Of a stretch of 64,000 nt of DNA, positions 9,269 to 18,700 are shown piece after piece. Source of the stretch: UBA10939 sp050942745. GTDB lineage: Bacteria; Myxococcota; Myxococcia; Myxococcales; UBA5297. The translations under genes and the position numbers were made by a program. A model generated the notes under the pieces. That model did no database searches and was not told where the DNA came from. It saw only the letters and a program-made list of their open reading frames with translations. Every line of letters starts with the position of its first letter. The first letter of the stretch is position 1. Location: assembly GCA_050942745.1 (NCBI GenBank), contig JBMNNX010000003.1, forward strand, positions 11,240 through 75,239, read 5' to 3'.

Positions 9269-9518
9269 GACCACGCGCAGACTGAGGAACGCGGCGGGCG
9301 AGGTAGCGCGATGGCAGCGCACACGAGGGGGCTTTCACGGGGCGGCGCGCGCACGAGAGGGGAAGAGGGGCGGGGTAGAACCTAATTCCCCCGAAAGAAG
9401 CGGCGGCGTCCCTCATGCCCGCGTGCGCGCTGCCGGGCAATCATCGTCCGCCTCCGGTTGCCCCATCTCCCGCGATTTGCGGTAGAAGGTGCGCCTCTCG
9501 GCGCATGCGGAGGTCGCG

Positions 9519-9911
9519 GTGAGCGTCAGCATTGAAGTCGGCAAGGCGATCCAAATCGAGACGTTCTGGGCTTGGCTCAAGCAGCACACCAACTGCATCC
9601 TGCGCGCGGGCACGACCGAGGCCTACCTGTACGACCACGAGTCGCTCCACTGGCAACTCGAAGAGGACCCGGACGGCAACCTCAACGCCCTGCTGATCCT
9701 CGGCAAGGTCGTCGTCGCCGAGCTGGTCATCGAGGCGAACGAGGTCCTCTTCGTCCAGATCACGCCCGACAAGAGCGGCGAGGAGCCTCAGTTCATCTTC
9801 GAGCTGGTCGGAGGTCCGCGCGAGGAGCCGTACCCGCTCTACCACTTCGTCCTCACGCACGGATTCGAGGGCGAAGAGGCGAGCGCGCATCCTCCGGCGC
9901 TCAAGCACTGA
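9519..9911 (+). CDS. Conserved hypothetical small protein
   Basis: GTG 9519 is preferred to the upstream GTG 9489 because CGGAGG lies 5 bases before it; 130 residues starting VSVSIEVGKAIQIETFWAWL. The protein is acidic and soluble with alternating strands (LLILGKVVVAELVIEANEVLFVQI) and no signal peptide or known catalytic motif. I do not recognise the family. It is convergent with the tsaD-rsmA operon and is followed only by a short GC-rich spacer. Confidence 0.7.
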   Translation: MSVSIEVGKAIQIETFWAWLKQHTNCILRAGTTEAYLYDHESLHWQLEEDPDGNLNALLILGKVVVAELVIEANEVLFVQITPDKSGEEPQFIFELVGGPREEPYPLYHFVLTHGFEGEEASAHPPALKH

Positions 9912-10011
9912 CCGGCGCCGCGCTCGGGGAAGTCCGCGACGCCTCTCGGGCCCCCGCTGCCGGGGCTCTCCGCCCGACAGCGGGACGCGACCGGGATGCG
10001 ACGCTTGGCCG

Positions 10012-10836
10012 TCAGCCGAGCGCCCGCTCGATGGCGGCGAACTGCGCGGGCGAGAGGTTCTCGGCGCGCTCCTTGGGATCGATCCCCGCGGCCTCGAGAG
10101 CGGCGGCGATGCGCTGGGGATCGCCGAGCGACTTGTCGGACTTGAGCGTGTTGAGCAACACCTTGCGCCGATGCGAGAAGGCGGCCTTCACGAGCCGCAC
10201 GAACCTCGCGTGGTCGCCGATAGGCACGCGCGGCTGCTCGCGGAGGTCGATGCGCGCGACCGCCGAGTCGACCTTCGGCGGCGGCAGGAAGACGCCCGCG
10301 GGCACCTCGAAGGCGAGCTCGACGTCGGCGTAGGCCTGAAGCAATACCGACAAGAGCCCGTAGTCCCTGCTGCCCGGGCCGGAGGCGATGCGCTGCGCGA
10401 CCTCCTTTTGAAGAAGGAAGACCGCGCGGCGCACGTGCGCGCGCTGATCGAGCACCTCAAAGAGGATGGAGCTCGAGAGCTGGTACGGCAGGTTCCCGGC
10501 GACGACAGGCCGCTCGACGCCCGCGAGCTCGGCGAAGTCTACGGCCGCGGCGTTGGCCGCGACGACCTCGACGTTCGGCAGGTCGAGCTCCTTCTCGAGC
10601 ACCGCCACGAGATCGCGATCGCGCTCGACGGCCACCACCCGCGCGCCGGTGGCCGCGAGCTGGCGGGTGAGGTGGCCGAGGCCCGCGCCGAGCTCGACGA
10701 CGGTGTCGCCCGGGCCGACGCCGCAGGTCTCGGCGATGCGGCTCAAGTAGTGCTCGTCGCCGAGGAAGTTCTGGCCCCAGTCCTTCTTGGGCCGCAGGCC
10801 GTACTTGCGAAGCAGCTCGCCGGGGGTCGCGCTCAT
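10012..10836 (-). CDS. rsmA: 16S rRNA (adenine1518/1519-N6)-dimethyltransferase RsmA/KsgA
   Basis: 274 residues from ATG 10836, the usual family length. It dimethylates two adjacent adenines in the 3' hairpin of 16S rRNA during small-subunit maturation. Diagnostic segments: KKDWGQNFLGDEH at the N-terminus, the SAM motif VELGAGLGHLTRQL near residue 45, VVAVERDRDL, and the catalytic VAGNLPYQLSSSILF near 115. The start codon overlaps the tsaD stop as ATGA, so translational coupling is expected. The frame continues upstream without a stop, but that extension is antisense-like to tsaD and is excluded. Confidence 0.97.
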   Translation of the reverse strand: MSATPGELLRKYGLRPKKDWGQNFLGDEHYLSRIAETCGVGPGDTVVELGAGLGHLTRQLAATGARVVAVERDRDLVAVLEKELDLPNVEVVAANAAAVDFAELAGVERPVVAGNLPYQLSSSILFEVLDQRAHVRRAVFLLQKEVAQRIASGPGSRDYGLLSVLLQAYADVELAFEVPAGVFLPPPKVDSAVARIDLREQPRVPIGDHARFVRLVKAAFSHRRKVLLNTLKSDKSLGDPQRIAAALEAAGIDPKERAENLSPAQFAAIERALG

Positions 10837-11843
10837 GCGGCGCCCCCGAGCCGCCACGCGGGGTCGGCGTTGAGCGCCATCCCGGCGCGCTCGCCGCGCT
10901 GGAAGGCATGAGTCCCGGCGACCGCGATCATCGCGCCGTTGTCGGTGCACAGCCGCGGCGGCGGCAGGAACAGCTCTATCCCTTCGCCGGCGGCCCGCTC
11001 GGCGGCGAGGGCCCGCAGCCGGCTGTTGGCGGCGACGCCGCCGGAGAGCACGAGCCGGTGCAGCCAGAGCTTTCGGGCGGCCTTCATCGCCTTGCGCGTC
11101 AGCGGGTCGGCGACCGCCTCCTGGAACGAGGCGCAGAGGTCGGCGAGCTGCTGGCCCTCGGGGTTGGGATGGGCGCGCAGCCAGGTGAGGACCGCGGTCT
11201 TGAGCCCGGAGAAGGAGAAGTCGAGCTCGGCGCCCTTGATCTGCGCGCGCGGGAAGCGGATGGCCTTCTTGTCGCCGGACTGGGCGAGATTGTCGATCTG
11301 GATGCCGCCGGGATAGGGCAGGCCGAGCATCTTGGCGACCTTGTCGTAGGCCTCGCCGGCCGCGTCGTCGCGAGTCTGGCCGACGAGCCGGTAGCGCCCG
11401 AAGCCCTCGACGGCGAACAGGCTGGTGTGGCCGCCGGAGACGACGAGCCCGAGGAACGGCGGCTCGGGCGGGTTGTCGGTGAGGCGGGCCGCGAGCAGGT
11501 GGCCTTCGAGGTGGTTGACGCCGACGAGCGGCTTGCCCGACAGCCAGGCAAGACCCTTGGCGGCCTGCACGCCGACGAGCAGCGCGCCAATGAGCCCCGG
11601 CCCGCTCGTCACGGCGATGGCGTCGAGGTCGGCGAGCCCCACGCCCGCCTTGGCGAGCGCCTCGTCGACCACCGGCAGCACCTGCATCACATGGTTGCGG
11701 GAGGCGAGCTCGGGGACGACACCGCCCCAGCGCCGGTGGACCTCGATCTGCGACGAGACGACGTCCGAGAGCGCGACCCGCCCGTCGCGCACCACGGCAG
11801 CGGCGGTCTCGTCGCAGGACGTCTCGATTCCGAGTACGAGCAC
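10833..11843 (-). CDS. tsaD: tRNA N6-adenosine threonylcarbamoyltransferase TsaD
   Basis: 336 residues from GTG 11843, with AGGAGAC three bases upstream. TsaD transfers threonylcarbamoyl from its adenylate to A37 of ANN-decoding tRNAs together with TsaB and TsaE. Visible marks are the ASKHA opening LVLGIETSCDETAAA, the metal-binding NHLEGHLLAA near residue 110, VVSGGHTSLF, and LSGGVAANSRLR near 270. It forms an operon with rsmA (4-bp overlap). TsaB and TsaE are not in this window. Confidence 0.97.
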   Translation of the reverse strand: MLVLGIETSCDETAAAVVRDGRVALSDVVSSQIEVHRRWGGVVPELASRNHVMQVLPVVDEALAKAGVGLADLDAIAVTSGPGLIGALLVGVQAAKGLAWLSGKPLVGVNHLEGHLLAARLTDNPPEPPFLGLVVSGGHTSLFAVEGFGRYRLVGQTRDDAAGEAYDKVAKMLGLPYPGGIQIDNLAQSGDKKAIRFPRAQIKGAELDFSFSGLKTAVLTWLRAHPNPEGQQLADLCASFQEAVADPLTRKAMKAARKLWLHRLVLSGGVAANSRLRALAAERAAGEGIELFLPPPRLCTDNGAMIAVAGTHAFQRGERAGMALNADPAWRLGGAA

Positions 11844-12174
11844 GTTGTCTCCTGAAGAGCGGGCATCCGGCGTGGACAGACCGCGCGCAGGTGCTGGTCC
11901 CGACCGGATCGGCGCGGGCGTTCGAGCCCGAGGGCCGGCGAGGTTCTACCTCAATCGAAAACACGCGTCGCGACCGGGCACCGCCCGGTCGAACCTCGGG
12001 CTTCACGCTCCGAGGAGCCGGCCGTCGGGGAGGGCGGAGCTGGAGCGGCGCCGTCCATCCGAAACACGCGTCGAGCGTCCGCCGTCCATCCAAGTGGCGC
12101 CAATCGAGAGCCTTCGGCGAGCTTCGCCCGGAACAAACTCTCGACCCTCGACCCTCGACCCTCGACCGTCGCCC
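11844..12174. other. Intergenic region, 331 bp, with short tandem repeats
   Basis: It separates two minus-strand genes. It contains AAACACGCGTCG twice (about 110 bp apart) and a 7-bp tandem array described separately. No coding frame is supported. Confidence 0.4.
12141..12167 (+). repeat. 7-bp tandem repeat (TCGACCC)
   Basis: The unit TCGACCC occurs three times and is followed by TCGACC, immediately downstream of the stop codon of the response-regulator gene on the opposite strand. It is a simple-sequence tract that may vary in copy number. Confidence 0.8.
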
Positions 12175-15100
12175 TCACCTCAAATCCTTGAGGATGATCT
12201 TCACCTCCGCGGCAAAGTCCCCGTTCGGATCGAGCGCGAGGTAGCGCTGATAGGCGCGGGCGGCATCCTTGTTGCGGCCCATCATCTGATAAGCCGTCCC
12301 CAGGGCGACGTGGCCGCGGGCGTGGTCGGGAGCCCTCGCCAGGCCCTGCTCGAGAAACGGGATGGCCGTCTTGGGCGAGGTCTCGACCAGCGAGAGGCCG
12401 AGCCCGAGCAAGGCCTCGGTTCCCGTGGGATTGACCTTCAGCGCCTTCTTGAAGTCGGCGACCGCGAGTTTGAGCTTGTTGCGCGAGAAGTGCTTGTTCC
12501 CCGACTTGACGTACCGGGCGTACTCGACCTCGGGGTCGTCGCCGGGGGCCGGCTTCTCCTTCTTCGCGCCTTCGTCGCCGCTGCCCTGAGGCTCGGTTGC
12601 CTGCGCCGTGGCGCTCGCGTCGGCGGGCTCGCCCGCATCGGCAGGCTCGGTCGCCGCGACCGGCGACGTGTCGGCGGGAGGCGTCGCAGTCGAGTCGACG
12701 ACGGCGGGCGCATCGCCACCGGCGCGCGCGGAATCCGCGCCAGGATCGGCCTTCGGCGGCTCGTCCGACGCGGGATCGCTCGGCAGTGCAGGTTGCCCGT
12801 CCTCGACGGCCACGGGCGCGCTCTTGCTTCCGAGCAACTTCCAGGCTGCGAACCCGCCCACCGCCAGCACGAGCAGGACGACGACGACGGGCCAGCGGCG
12901 CTTCGGCGCCAGGCCGGCTCGGGCCCACTCCTCCTCGATGGAGGCCGTGTCATCGACCTGCGCGGGCAAGGCCTCGAAGGGCGCGGACGCGATGGGCGAC
13001 GGCGCGATGGGCGCGGGATCGAACGAACGCGCCGGCTCGACCGGCGGCGTGGGGCCAGAGCCTTCAACGAAGGAGATGTAGGCGCCAGACGAGGGCAGCG
13101 ACGGCTTCTCGAGCTCGCGCAACGGCTCGGCGGCCGCCCCGCCGAAGACCGGAGCCCGAAGCGGCTCCTGCTCGGCGACGCCCGGATCGGCGACCTCGGT
13201 CAGCGGCAACGGCGCGGGCTGCGCCATCGCCTCCGTGAGCGGGATGGCCGCCACCGGCGCCGCGGGCGCCGGCTCGGCGGGCGCCGGCTGCGCAGGCTCG
13301 GGCGCGGCGAGCGGCGCGGGGCTCATCTCCGCCGCCGGCTTCGCCCTGCCGAAGAAGATGTCGGCCGGGGTCGGGGCGCGGCCGAGGCCAGCGGCGGGCT
13401 CGTCGGCGCCGGCTGCCGCAGGCAGCTCAAGCGGATCGGGGGGCGCGAGCCACGAGGCCCAGCCCTCGGTCGTCGGCACCGAGCGCCTGGCCGGCGCCGA
13501 GGCCTGGGCGGCCGCTTCGGCCGGTTCGCCCGGTTCGGCCGCCTCGGCCGCTTCGCCCGGTTCGGCGCCCGCCGGCGTGGGCTCGGCTCCGGGCACCGGC
13601 GTCTTCGCCAACTCGTCGCTGCCGCGCGGCTCGAAGAAGAAGACCTGGGCGCGCTTCGGCTCGCCGGGCGGCTCCTCGGCCGGGCTCGCGGCAGCCGGCT
13701 GCTCGGCCGGGGAGGCCGGCTGCTCGGCCGGCGGCGGGGAGGCCGGCTCCTCCTTCGGACCGCTGAACCAGACGCTGCCCTGCGCATCTCCGGCCGTCGC
13801 CTCGCCCACATTCCCAGGAGCGACCGGCGCGCTGCCGGCATCCGGCTCGCTGGGGGCGGGCTCGTTCCCCTGCGCAGGCGCTGGAGAATCGGCCTGCGGC
13901 GCCGCGGAGTCGCCCGCGGGCGCGGCCCAGGCCGAACCGCCCTCCGGCGCGCTTTCCGGCGGCGCGGGCGAGAAGGCCGCAGCCGAAGGCTCGGCCGCTG
14001 GCTCTCCCTCGGGGGCGGCCCACTGGGCCGGATGCGAAGCCTCGATCGAGGGCCCCTCTGCCGCGTCCGCCGGGGCCTCCGGCGCCGCGGCGGCCACCGC
14101 CTGCTGAACTGCAGTGTCCGTCGAGGGCTCGCCTTCCGGGGAGGCCCATTGAGCTGGCGCCGGCGGCTCGGCTCTGGGCGCTTCGGCCGTGTCCTGCGCC
14201 TGCGCGCCCGGCGCGGGCTCGCCCCGCTCGCCGGGCTGTGGCTCGGCCAGCAGCCACTGCTCGATGTCCTTGGGCTTGGGCTCCTTGCGCGGCTTGCTCT
14301 CGCCGACCTCGCGGATGAGCCCCTCGAAGTACAGCTTGCTGACGATGCCGAGCGCGGCGAGGTCGTCAAAGTCCGAATCGTCGATGAGCTGCTCGAGCGA
14401 GCGCTGGCCGTCAAAGAGCCGCAGCAGGCCGTTTATCTCGTCGGGGATCTCCGCGAGCCGCTCGGCGAGTTGCCGGTAGTCGATCTCGAAGACGGTGCTC
14501 AGCGGGGGAAGCTGCTCGAGCATCCGGCCCCACTCGTCGATGCGGCGCATGCCCTCCATCAGCAGGCCCTGCGTCGACATCTGCAAGCGGTCCTCGCGCT
14601 CGTGCGGCCCGAACTCGAGCTCGAAGGTGCCCTCGCTCGCGTTGAGCAGCCGGTAGAAGGCGTTCTCGCCCTTCAGGCGCCCGAACTCGGCGTCTACGAT
14701 CTTGCCGTCGCGAAAGTAGATGCGCGCGTCCTTGCCGCCGACCTTCAGGCGCATCGTGCCGGTCTTGCGGCCCATCTCGAAGGTCTGCACCAGATCGACG
14801 ACGCCCATGTCGCCGAGGTTGCCCGAGAACGCCTTGCCCTCCTTGCGCTCGCGCTCCATGCGCTCTTTCTCGCGCTTGGAGAGGAGGATCTTCACGCGGG
14901 CGACGATCTCTTTGATGTAGATGGGCTTGGTCAGGTAGTCCTCGACGCCCAACTCGAGGCCCTTGAGCTTGTGCTCGACCGACTTCTGCGCGGTCAGGAA
15001 GATGAACGGCAGGCCCTTGAACCGCTCGTCCTCCTTGAGCCGGCGGCACAGCTCGTAGCCGTCGATCCCCGGCAGCTTGGTGTCGCTGATGACCAGGTCC

Positions 15101-15243
15101 GGGCTACTGATGGCCACCTTCTGTAGCGCGTCGTCGCCGCTGACCGCGGTGGTGACCGAAAAGCCCGCCTTCTTCAGCGAGACCTCCATCACCCGAAGGC
15201 TCTTAGGGTCGCCGTCTACCAGCAAGAGATGCTGCTTGGCCAC
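12175..15243 (-). CDS. Response regulator with DUF4388 (PATAN) domain, membrane helix and TPR tail
   Basis: GTG 15243 has GGAG 8 bases upstream and puts the receiver at the N-terminus; 1022 residues. Residues 3-125 form a CheY-like receiver with phospho-acceptor D54 (LVISDTKLPGIDG) and LTKP near 105. Residues about 137-300 form a DUF4388/PATAN domain (GNLGDMGVVDLVQTFEMGRK). Residues 340-770 are a low-complexity Pro/Ala/Glu linker. One hydrophobic helix (WPVVVVLLVLAVGGFAAW) lies near 782-802, and three TPR-like repeats occupy 915-1022. The layout suggests a cytoplasmic phosphorylation input and a C-terminal TPR scaffold across the membrane, but there is no histidine kinase nearby. It is divergent from the PilZ gene. 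Confidence 0.88.
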   Translation of the reverse strand: MAKQHLLLVDGDPKSLRVMEVSLKKAGFSVTTAVSGDDALQKVAISSPDLVISDTKLPGIDGYELCRRLKEDERFKGLPFIFLTAQKSVEHKLKGLELGVEDYLTKPIYIKEIVARVKILLSKREKERMERERKEGKAFSGNLGDMGVVDLVQTFEMGRKTGTMRLKVGGKDARIYFRDGKIVDAEFGRLKGENAFYRLLNASEGTFELEFGPHEREDRLQMSTQGLLMEGMRRIDEWGRMLEQLPPLSTVFEIDYRQLAERLAEIPDEINGLLRLFDGQRSLEQLIDDSDFDDLAALGIVSKLYFEGLIREVGESKPRKEPKPKDIEQWLLAEPQPGERGEPAPGAQAQDTAEAPRAEPPAPAQWASPEGEPSTDTAVQQAVAAAAPEAPADAAEGPSIEASHPAQWAAPEGEPAAEPSAAAFSPAPPESAPEGGSAWAAPAGDSAAPQADSPAPAQGNEPAPSEPDAGSAPVAPGNVGEATAGDAQGSVWFSGPKEEPASPPPAEQPASPAEQPAAASPAEEPPGEPKRAQVFFFEPRGSDELAKTPVPGAEPTPAGAEPGEAAEAAEPGEPAEAAAQASAPARRSVPTTEGWASWLAPPDPLELPAAAGADEPAAGLGRAPTPADIFFGRAKPAAEMSPAPLAAPEPAQPAPAEPAPAAPVAAIPLTEAMAQPAPLPLTEVADPGVAEQEPLRAPVFGGAAAEPLRELEKPSLPSSGAYISFVEGSGPTPPVEPARSFDPAPIAPSPIASAPFEALPAQVDDTASIEEEWARAGLAPKRRWPVVVVLLVLAVGGFAAWKLLGSKSAPVAVEDGQPALPSDPASDEPPKADPGADSARAGGDAPAVVDSTATPPADTSPVAATEPADAGEPADASATAQATEPQGSGDEGAKKEKPAPGDDPEVEYARYVKSGNKHFSRNKLKLAVADFKKALKVNPTGTEALLGLGLSLVETSPKTAIPFLEQGLARAPDHARGHVALGTAYQMMGRNKDAARAYQRYLALDPNGDFAAEVKIILKDLR

Positions 15244-15340
15244 GGTGGTGCTCCAGTCGAGAAAGGCGCCCCAGCGCACGGGCGCCCGCGCTGCCTGCCG
15301 GTCGCGTCGGCGGCCAAAAAAGCCTCGTAATGCGACCGGT

Positions 15341-15371
15341 TATCTTTCACGGAGGGCCCGGTTGGCGTCAA
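15341..15371 (-). promoter_or_regulatory. Candidate promoter for the response-regulator gene
   Basis: On the minus strand TTGACG (15371-15366) is followed after 18-19 bases by AAGATA/AAAGAT (about 15347-15341), about 100 bp upstream of GTG 15243. It resembles a sigma-70 promoter with a poor -10 match. Confidence 0.3.
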
Positions 15372-15435
15372 GCGTTCGCCCGGCTACGATGACCTCCGCT
15401 CAATAGCCTGTCCGCCCCCCAGGAGGGCCTGCGAG

Positions 15436-15765
15436 ATGACCGATCTTCGCCGCCACAAGCGCAAGCCTCTCGCCGTCGAATTCCGCTGCCGCGACGAGTC
15501 GGGAGCCGGCACCCTGCAGTTCGGCAGTGGCGACCTGTCGGCCGGGGGCGCCTTCCTGCGCTCGGACCTGCTGCTCGAGCAGGGCGAGCGGCTCTGGATT
15601 GAGGTCGAGCTGCCGGGCCGCGAGCGCCCGGTGCGCGCCGAGGCGCGCGTCGCCTGGGTGCGCCGCTTCCCCACCGCCGGCCAGGCGGGCGGGATGGGCA
15701 TCGAGTTCCTGGGCATGACCGAGGAGGATCGGCGCGCGGTCGAGTCGTTCGTCGAGGGGGCCTGA
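15436..15765 (+). CDS. PilZ domain protein
   Basis: 109 residues, AGGAGGG upstream of ATG 15436. The protein is a single PilZ domain: the Arg motif RRHKRKPL at residues 5-12 and DLSAGGAFL near residue 33 are the two c-di-GMP contact motifs, followed by the six-strand barrel (WIEVELPGRERPVRAEARVA). This is the short stand-alone type abundant in myxobacteria. Both contact motifs look intact, so c-di-GMP binding is plausible. It lies between two PATAN-containing genes, which hints at a shared signalling role. Confidence 0.9.
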   Translation: MTDLRRHKRKPLAVEFRCRDESGAGTLQFGSGDLSAGGAFLRSDLLLEQGERLWIEVELPGRERPVRAEARVAWVRRFPTAGQAGGMGIEFLGMTEEDRRAVESFVEGA

Positions 15766-15785
15766 GCCGGGCGCGGCCCTTCGCA

Positions 15786-18700
15786 TCACTTGAAGAAGCC
15801 TCCGCCGCCCTTCTTGCGCCGCATCTCGATGAGCCGCAGCTCGGTCGATGCCTCGGCGTTCTTCGGGTTGACGGCGACCGCGGCGCGGAAAAACTTCTCG
15901 GCCCTGGCGAGGTCGTTCTCGACCCGAGCCATGACGCCGAGCGTGTAGTGCGCCCGGTCGCACTCGCGGTCGAGCCGCAGCGCCTGCTCGAGCTTGGCCT
16001 TTATCTGCGGCATGTTCGAGCGCTGCGCGGGGTCGAGGTACATCGCCCAGGCCTGCATGGCGAGGTGGAGCGCCTTGTTGCTCTCGGCGAAGGCCTTGCC
16101 GAAGAGCTCGGCGGCGGCGGCGAACTCCTTCTTCTTGAGATGCAGGTCGGCCTGCTTGAGCGTCACCTCGAGGCTCGAGGCCTTGGGCGCCTGGGACTGA
16201 GACGGGGCGGCGAGCCGCATCAGGTACATGCTGCGCTTGGCGTCGTCGTACAGCGTCTCGTACGCCTCGGTCAGCGCGGCGAAGATGTCCTTCACCTTGG
16301 GGGTGAGGTTCGCGAGCGCCGACGGCAGGCGGTCCGGGTGGAAGACCTTCACCTGCGAGAAGTAGGCGGCCTTGACCTGCTCGCCGTTCGCTTCGCGCTG
16401 CAGGCCGAGGCGCGTGAACAGGTCCTCGCGGGCGATGCCGATGTGCCGCGCCTCGATCTTCTTGGCGAGCGCGATCTCTTCGGGGCTCAGGGTCGGCTGC
16501 TTGGCGGGCGCCGCAGGCGGCGAGGCTGCGCTCGGGGCGCTGGAAGGCTTCTCGACGACGCCGCCCTCAACAGCCGCCTGCCGCGGCAGCACGCCGAGGT
16601 TGTCGAAAGCGCGACGCAGCAGGCGCTGGCGCCGGGCGCGCACGTCCTTGGGGTCAGTCACGTCTTCACCATCGCCATAGAAGGGTTCATCCGCGGGCAC
16701 GGAGAACTCGTCCTCGGGTGACAAAGCTGCATTCCAGCCGCCCTCGATAGCCGGCGGCGTCTTCGGTCTGCCCCGGTGACTGACGGCCTCGCCCTCTGGC
16801 GCCTCCATCCAGTCCTCGCCCGGGCCCTGCGTCGCAGCCGGCTGGTGCGGCGAAGGGAAGTCGCGCGGGGTCGGGGCCTCGAAGTCCGTCTTCCCTGCCA
16901 TCGCTTCCAGCACCGAGGCGATTCCGCCCGGCTCAACCAGCCCGCCGCGCGACGGCTCGAACACCGGCGGCACCTCGAGGATCGGGGCGGGCGCGGGCTG
17001 CTCTGGGGTGACCGGCGGCGGCCGCACCGGATGAAGAACGGGCGGCGCCACCGCCGGCGCGGACGGGAAGAACGGAATCGGAGGAGGCTCGAACTCCACC
17101 GAGTCGTAGTCCAGAGGCTCGTTCGACGACCAGGACCGGTCCGCCGCGGGAACGGGCGGGGGGCACGACGGGGGCTGGTCGTCGAAGACCATGTCCATCA
17201 AGCTCGGGCCCTCGGGGGCCGCCTCGACCGGCGACGGGATCGAAGGAGGAGTGGCGGACCCGACGACCGAGTCCCATGAGCTGACGACCGGGGGCTCGTC
17301 GATGAGCGCTGCGCCCCCCAGCTCGATCGCCTCTTCCGGCGACAGATCGATCTCTGGGGTCGCCTCCATCTCCACTGGGCGAGGCGGCTCGGCCTCGCCG
17401 GCAGGGAGCTGAGCTGCGAGGTCGCGGGCTTGCTGCAGGCGGGCCTGGCGCTCTGCTTCGGCCGCAAGCCTGGCCGCGAAGAGGCGCTCGTACTCCTGAG
17501 GGTCCCAGGCCTCCGTCCGCTCGCCAATCTCGCGAGCGGCGTCGAGGAGAGCCTCCTCGGAGCCATGCGCCGGGACCTCCTGCGACAGGTCCAGCTCCAG
17601 CTCGATAGGCTCGGACTCGCCCGCGGGCGCCTCTTCGATCAGATCGTCCTCGCCGAGGGCCGCCGGAGAATCGAGGCCCGAATCGAGCGAGAGCCCCGCG
17701 GTGGCGAGCTCCATCTCCTCGGCCGCGACCGCGATGCCGGTCAGCTCCACGGACGCAGGTCCCGACGGCAAAGTGCCCGGTCGCTCGATCAGACGTTCAT
17801 CAGCGAGCTGCTTCTCGAGCTGCTCTGCGCGCGCGCGCTCCTGCTCGATCTGCGCTCCGAGCGCCGCGAGCTCCGAGACAGCCGTCGCTTCGGCCGCGCC
17901 GCTGCGGCAGGCGCGCAGCGAGGCCTCCTCCGCGTCCTGGATCCTCTGCTCGAGCTCCCGCGCGCCCGCCTCCGCCTCGATCCGGGCGGCCTCGTCCTGA
18001 TGCTGGGCCTGCCGCAGCGCGGCGAGCCTCTCTTCGAGCGCTCGGACCCGCTCGCGCTCCTCGCGCAGCCGCGCCTCGGCCTGGGCGCGCGCGCCTTCGA
18101 TCGCCTGCGCAGATCCCGAAGCGCGAGCGAGCCGTTCGCGCTCGAGCGCCTCTTGCTCGAGCCGGCGTCGGGCCTCGTCGGCGTTCCGAAGTTGACCCTC
18201 GAGATCCCCGCGGACCTTTTCGGAGTGTGCGCGCGCCGCCTGTTCGGCCTCGCGCCGCGCCTGGGCCTCGACGATCTCGGCGGCGAGCGCGTCGGCGCGC
18301 TCGCGCTCCTCGCGCAGCTTCTCCTCGAGCTCGGCGCGCAGCGCTTCGATGATCGAACGCTGCTCTTGTTCGGCCTGCTCGCGGGCGCGCCGCTCCCTCT
18401 CTTCGGCCTCCTTCTCGAGCCGCTCGCGCAACTCGTCGGCGGCCTTCAGCTTCTCGGCGAGCTCGTCGCGGGCACGCTCGGCCTCGGCCCGCGCCGCCTC
18501 TTCGGCCTCGCGGTGGGCCTTGGCCTCCGCGATTTCGGCGGCGAGCGCCTCGGCGCGCTCGCGCTCCTCGCGCAGCTTCTCCTCGAGCTCCGCGCGCAGC
18601 GAATCGGCGCGGTCGCGCCCTTCGCCTTCGGCCTGCTCGCGGGCGCGCCGCTCCCGCTCCTCGGCCTCCTTCTCGAGCCGCTCGCGCAGCTCGTCGGCGG

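Larger units (their letters stand above)
9064..9518. other. Repeat-containing intergenic region, 455 bp
   Basis: It contains two family A repeats and otherwise GC-rich sequence without a plausible frame. The last 30 bp carry a CGGAGG ribosome-binding site for the gene at 9519. Confidence 0.4.

Noticed and set aside
11425..15126. Plus-strand frame of 1233 codons
   Set aside because: Antisense to tsaD and the response-regulator gene, both of which have clear family motifs.
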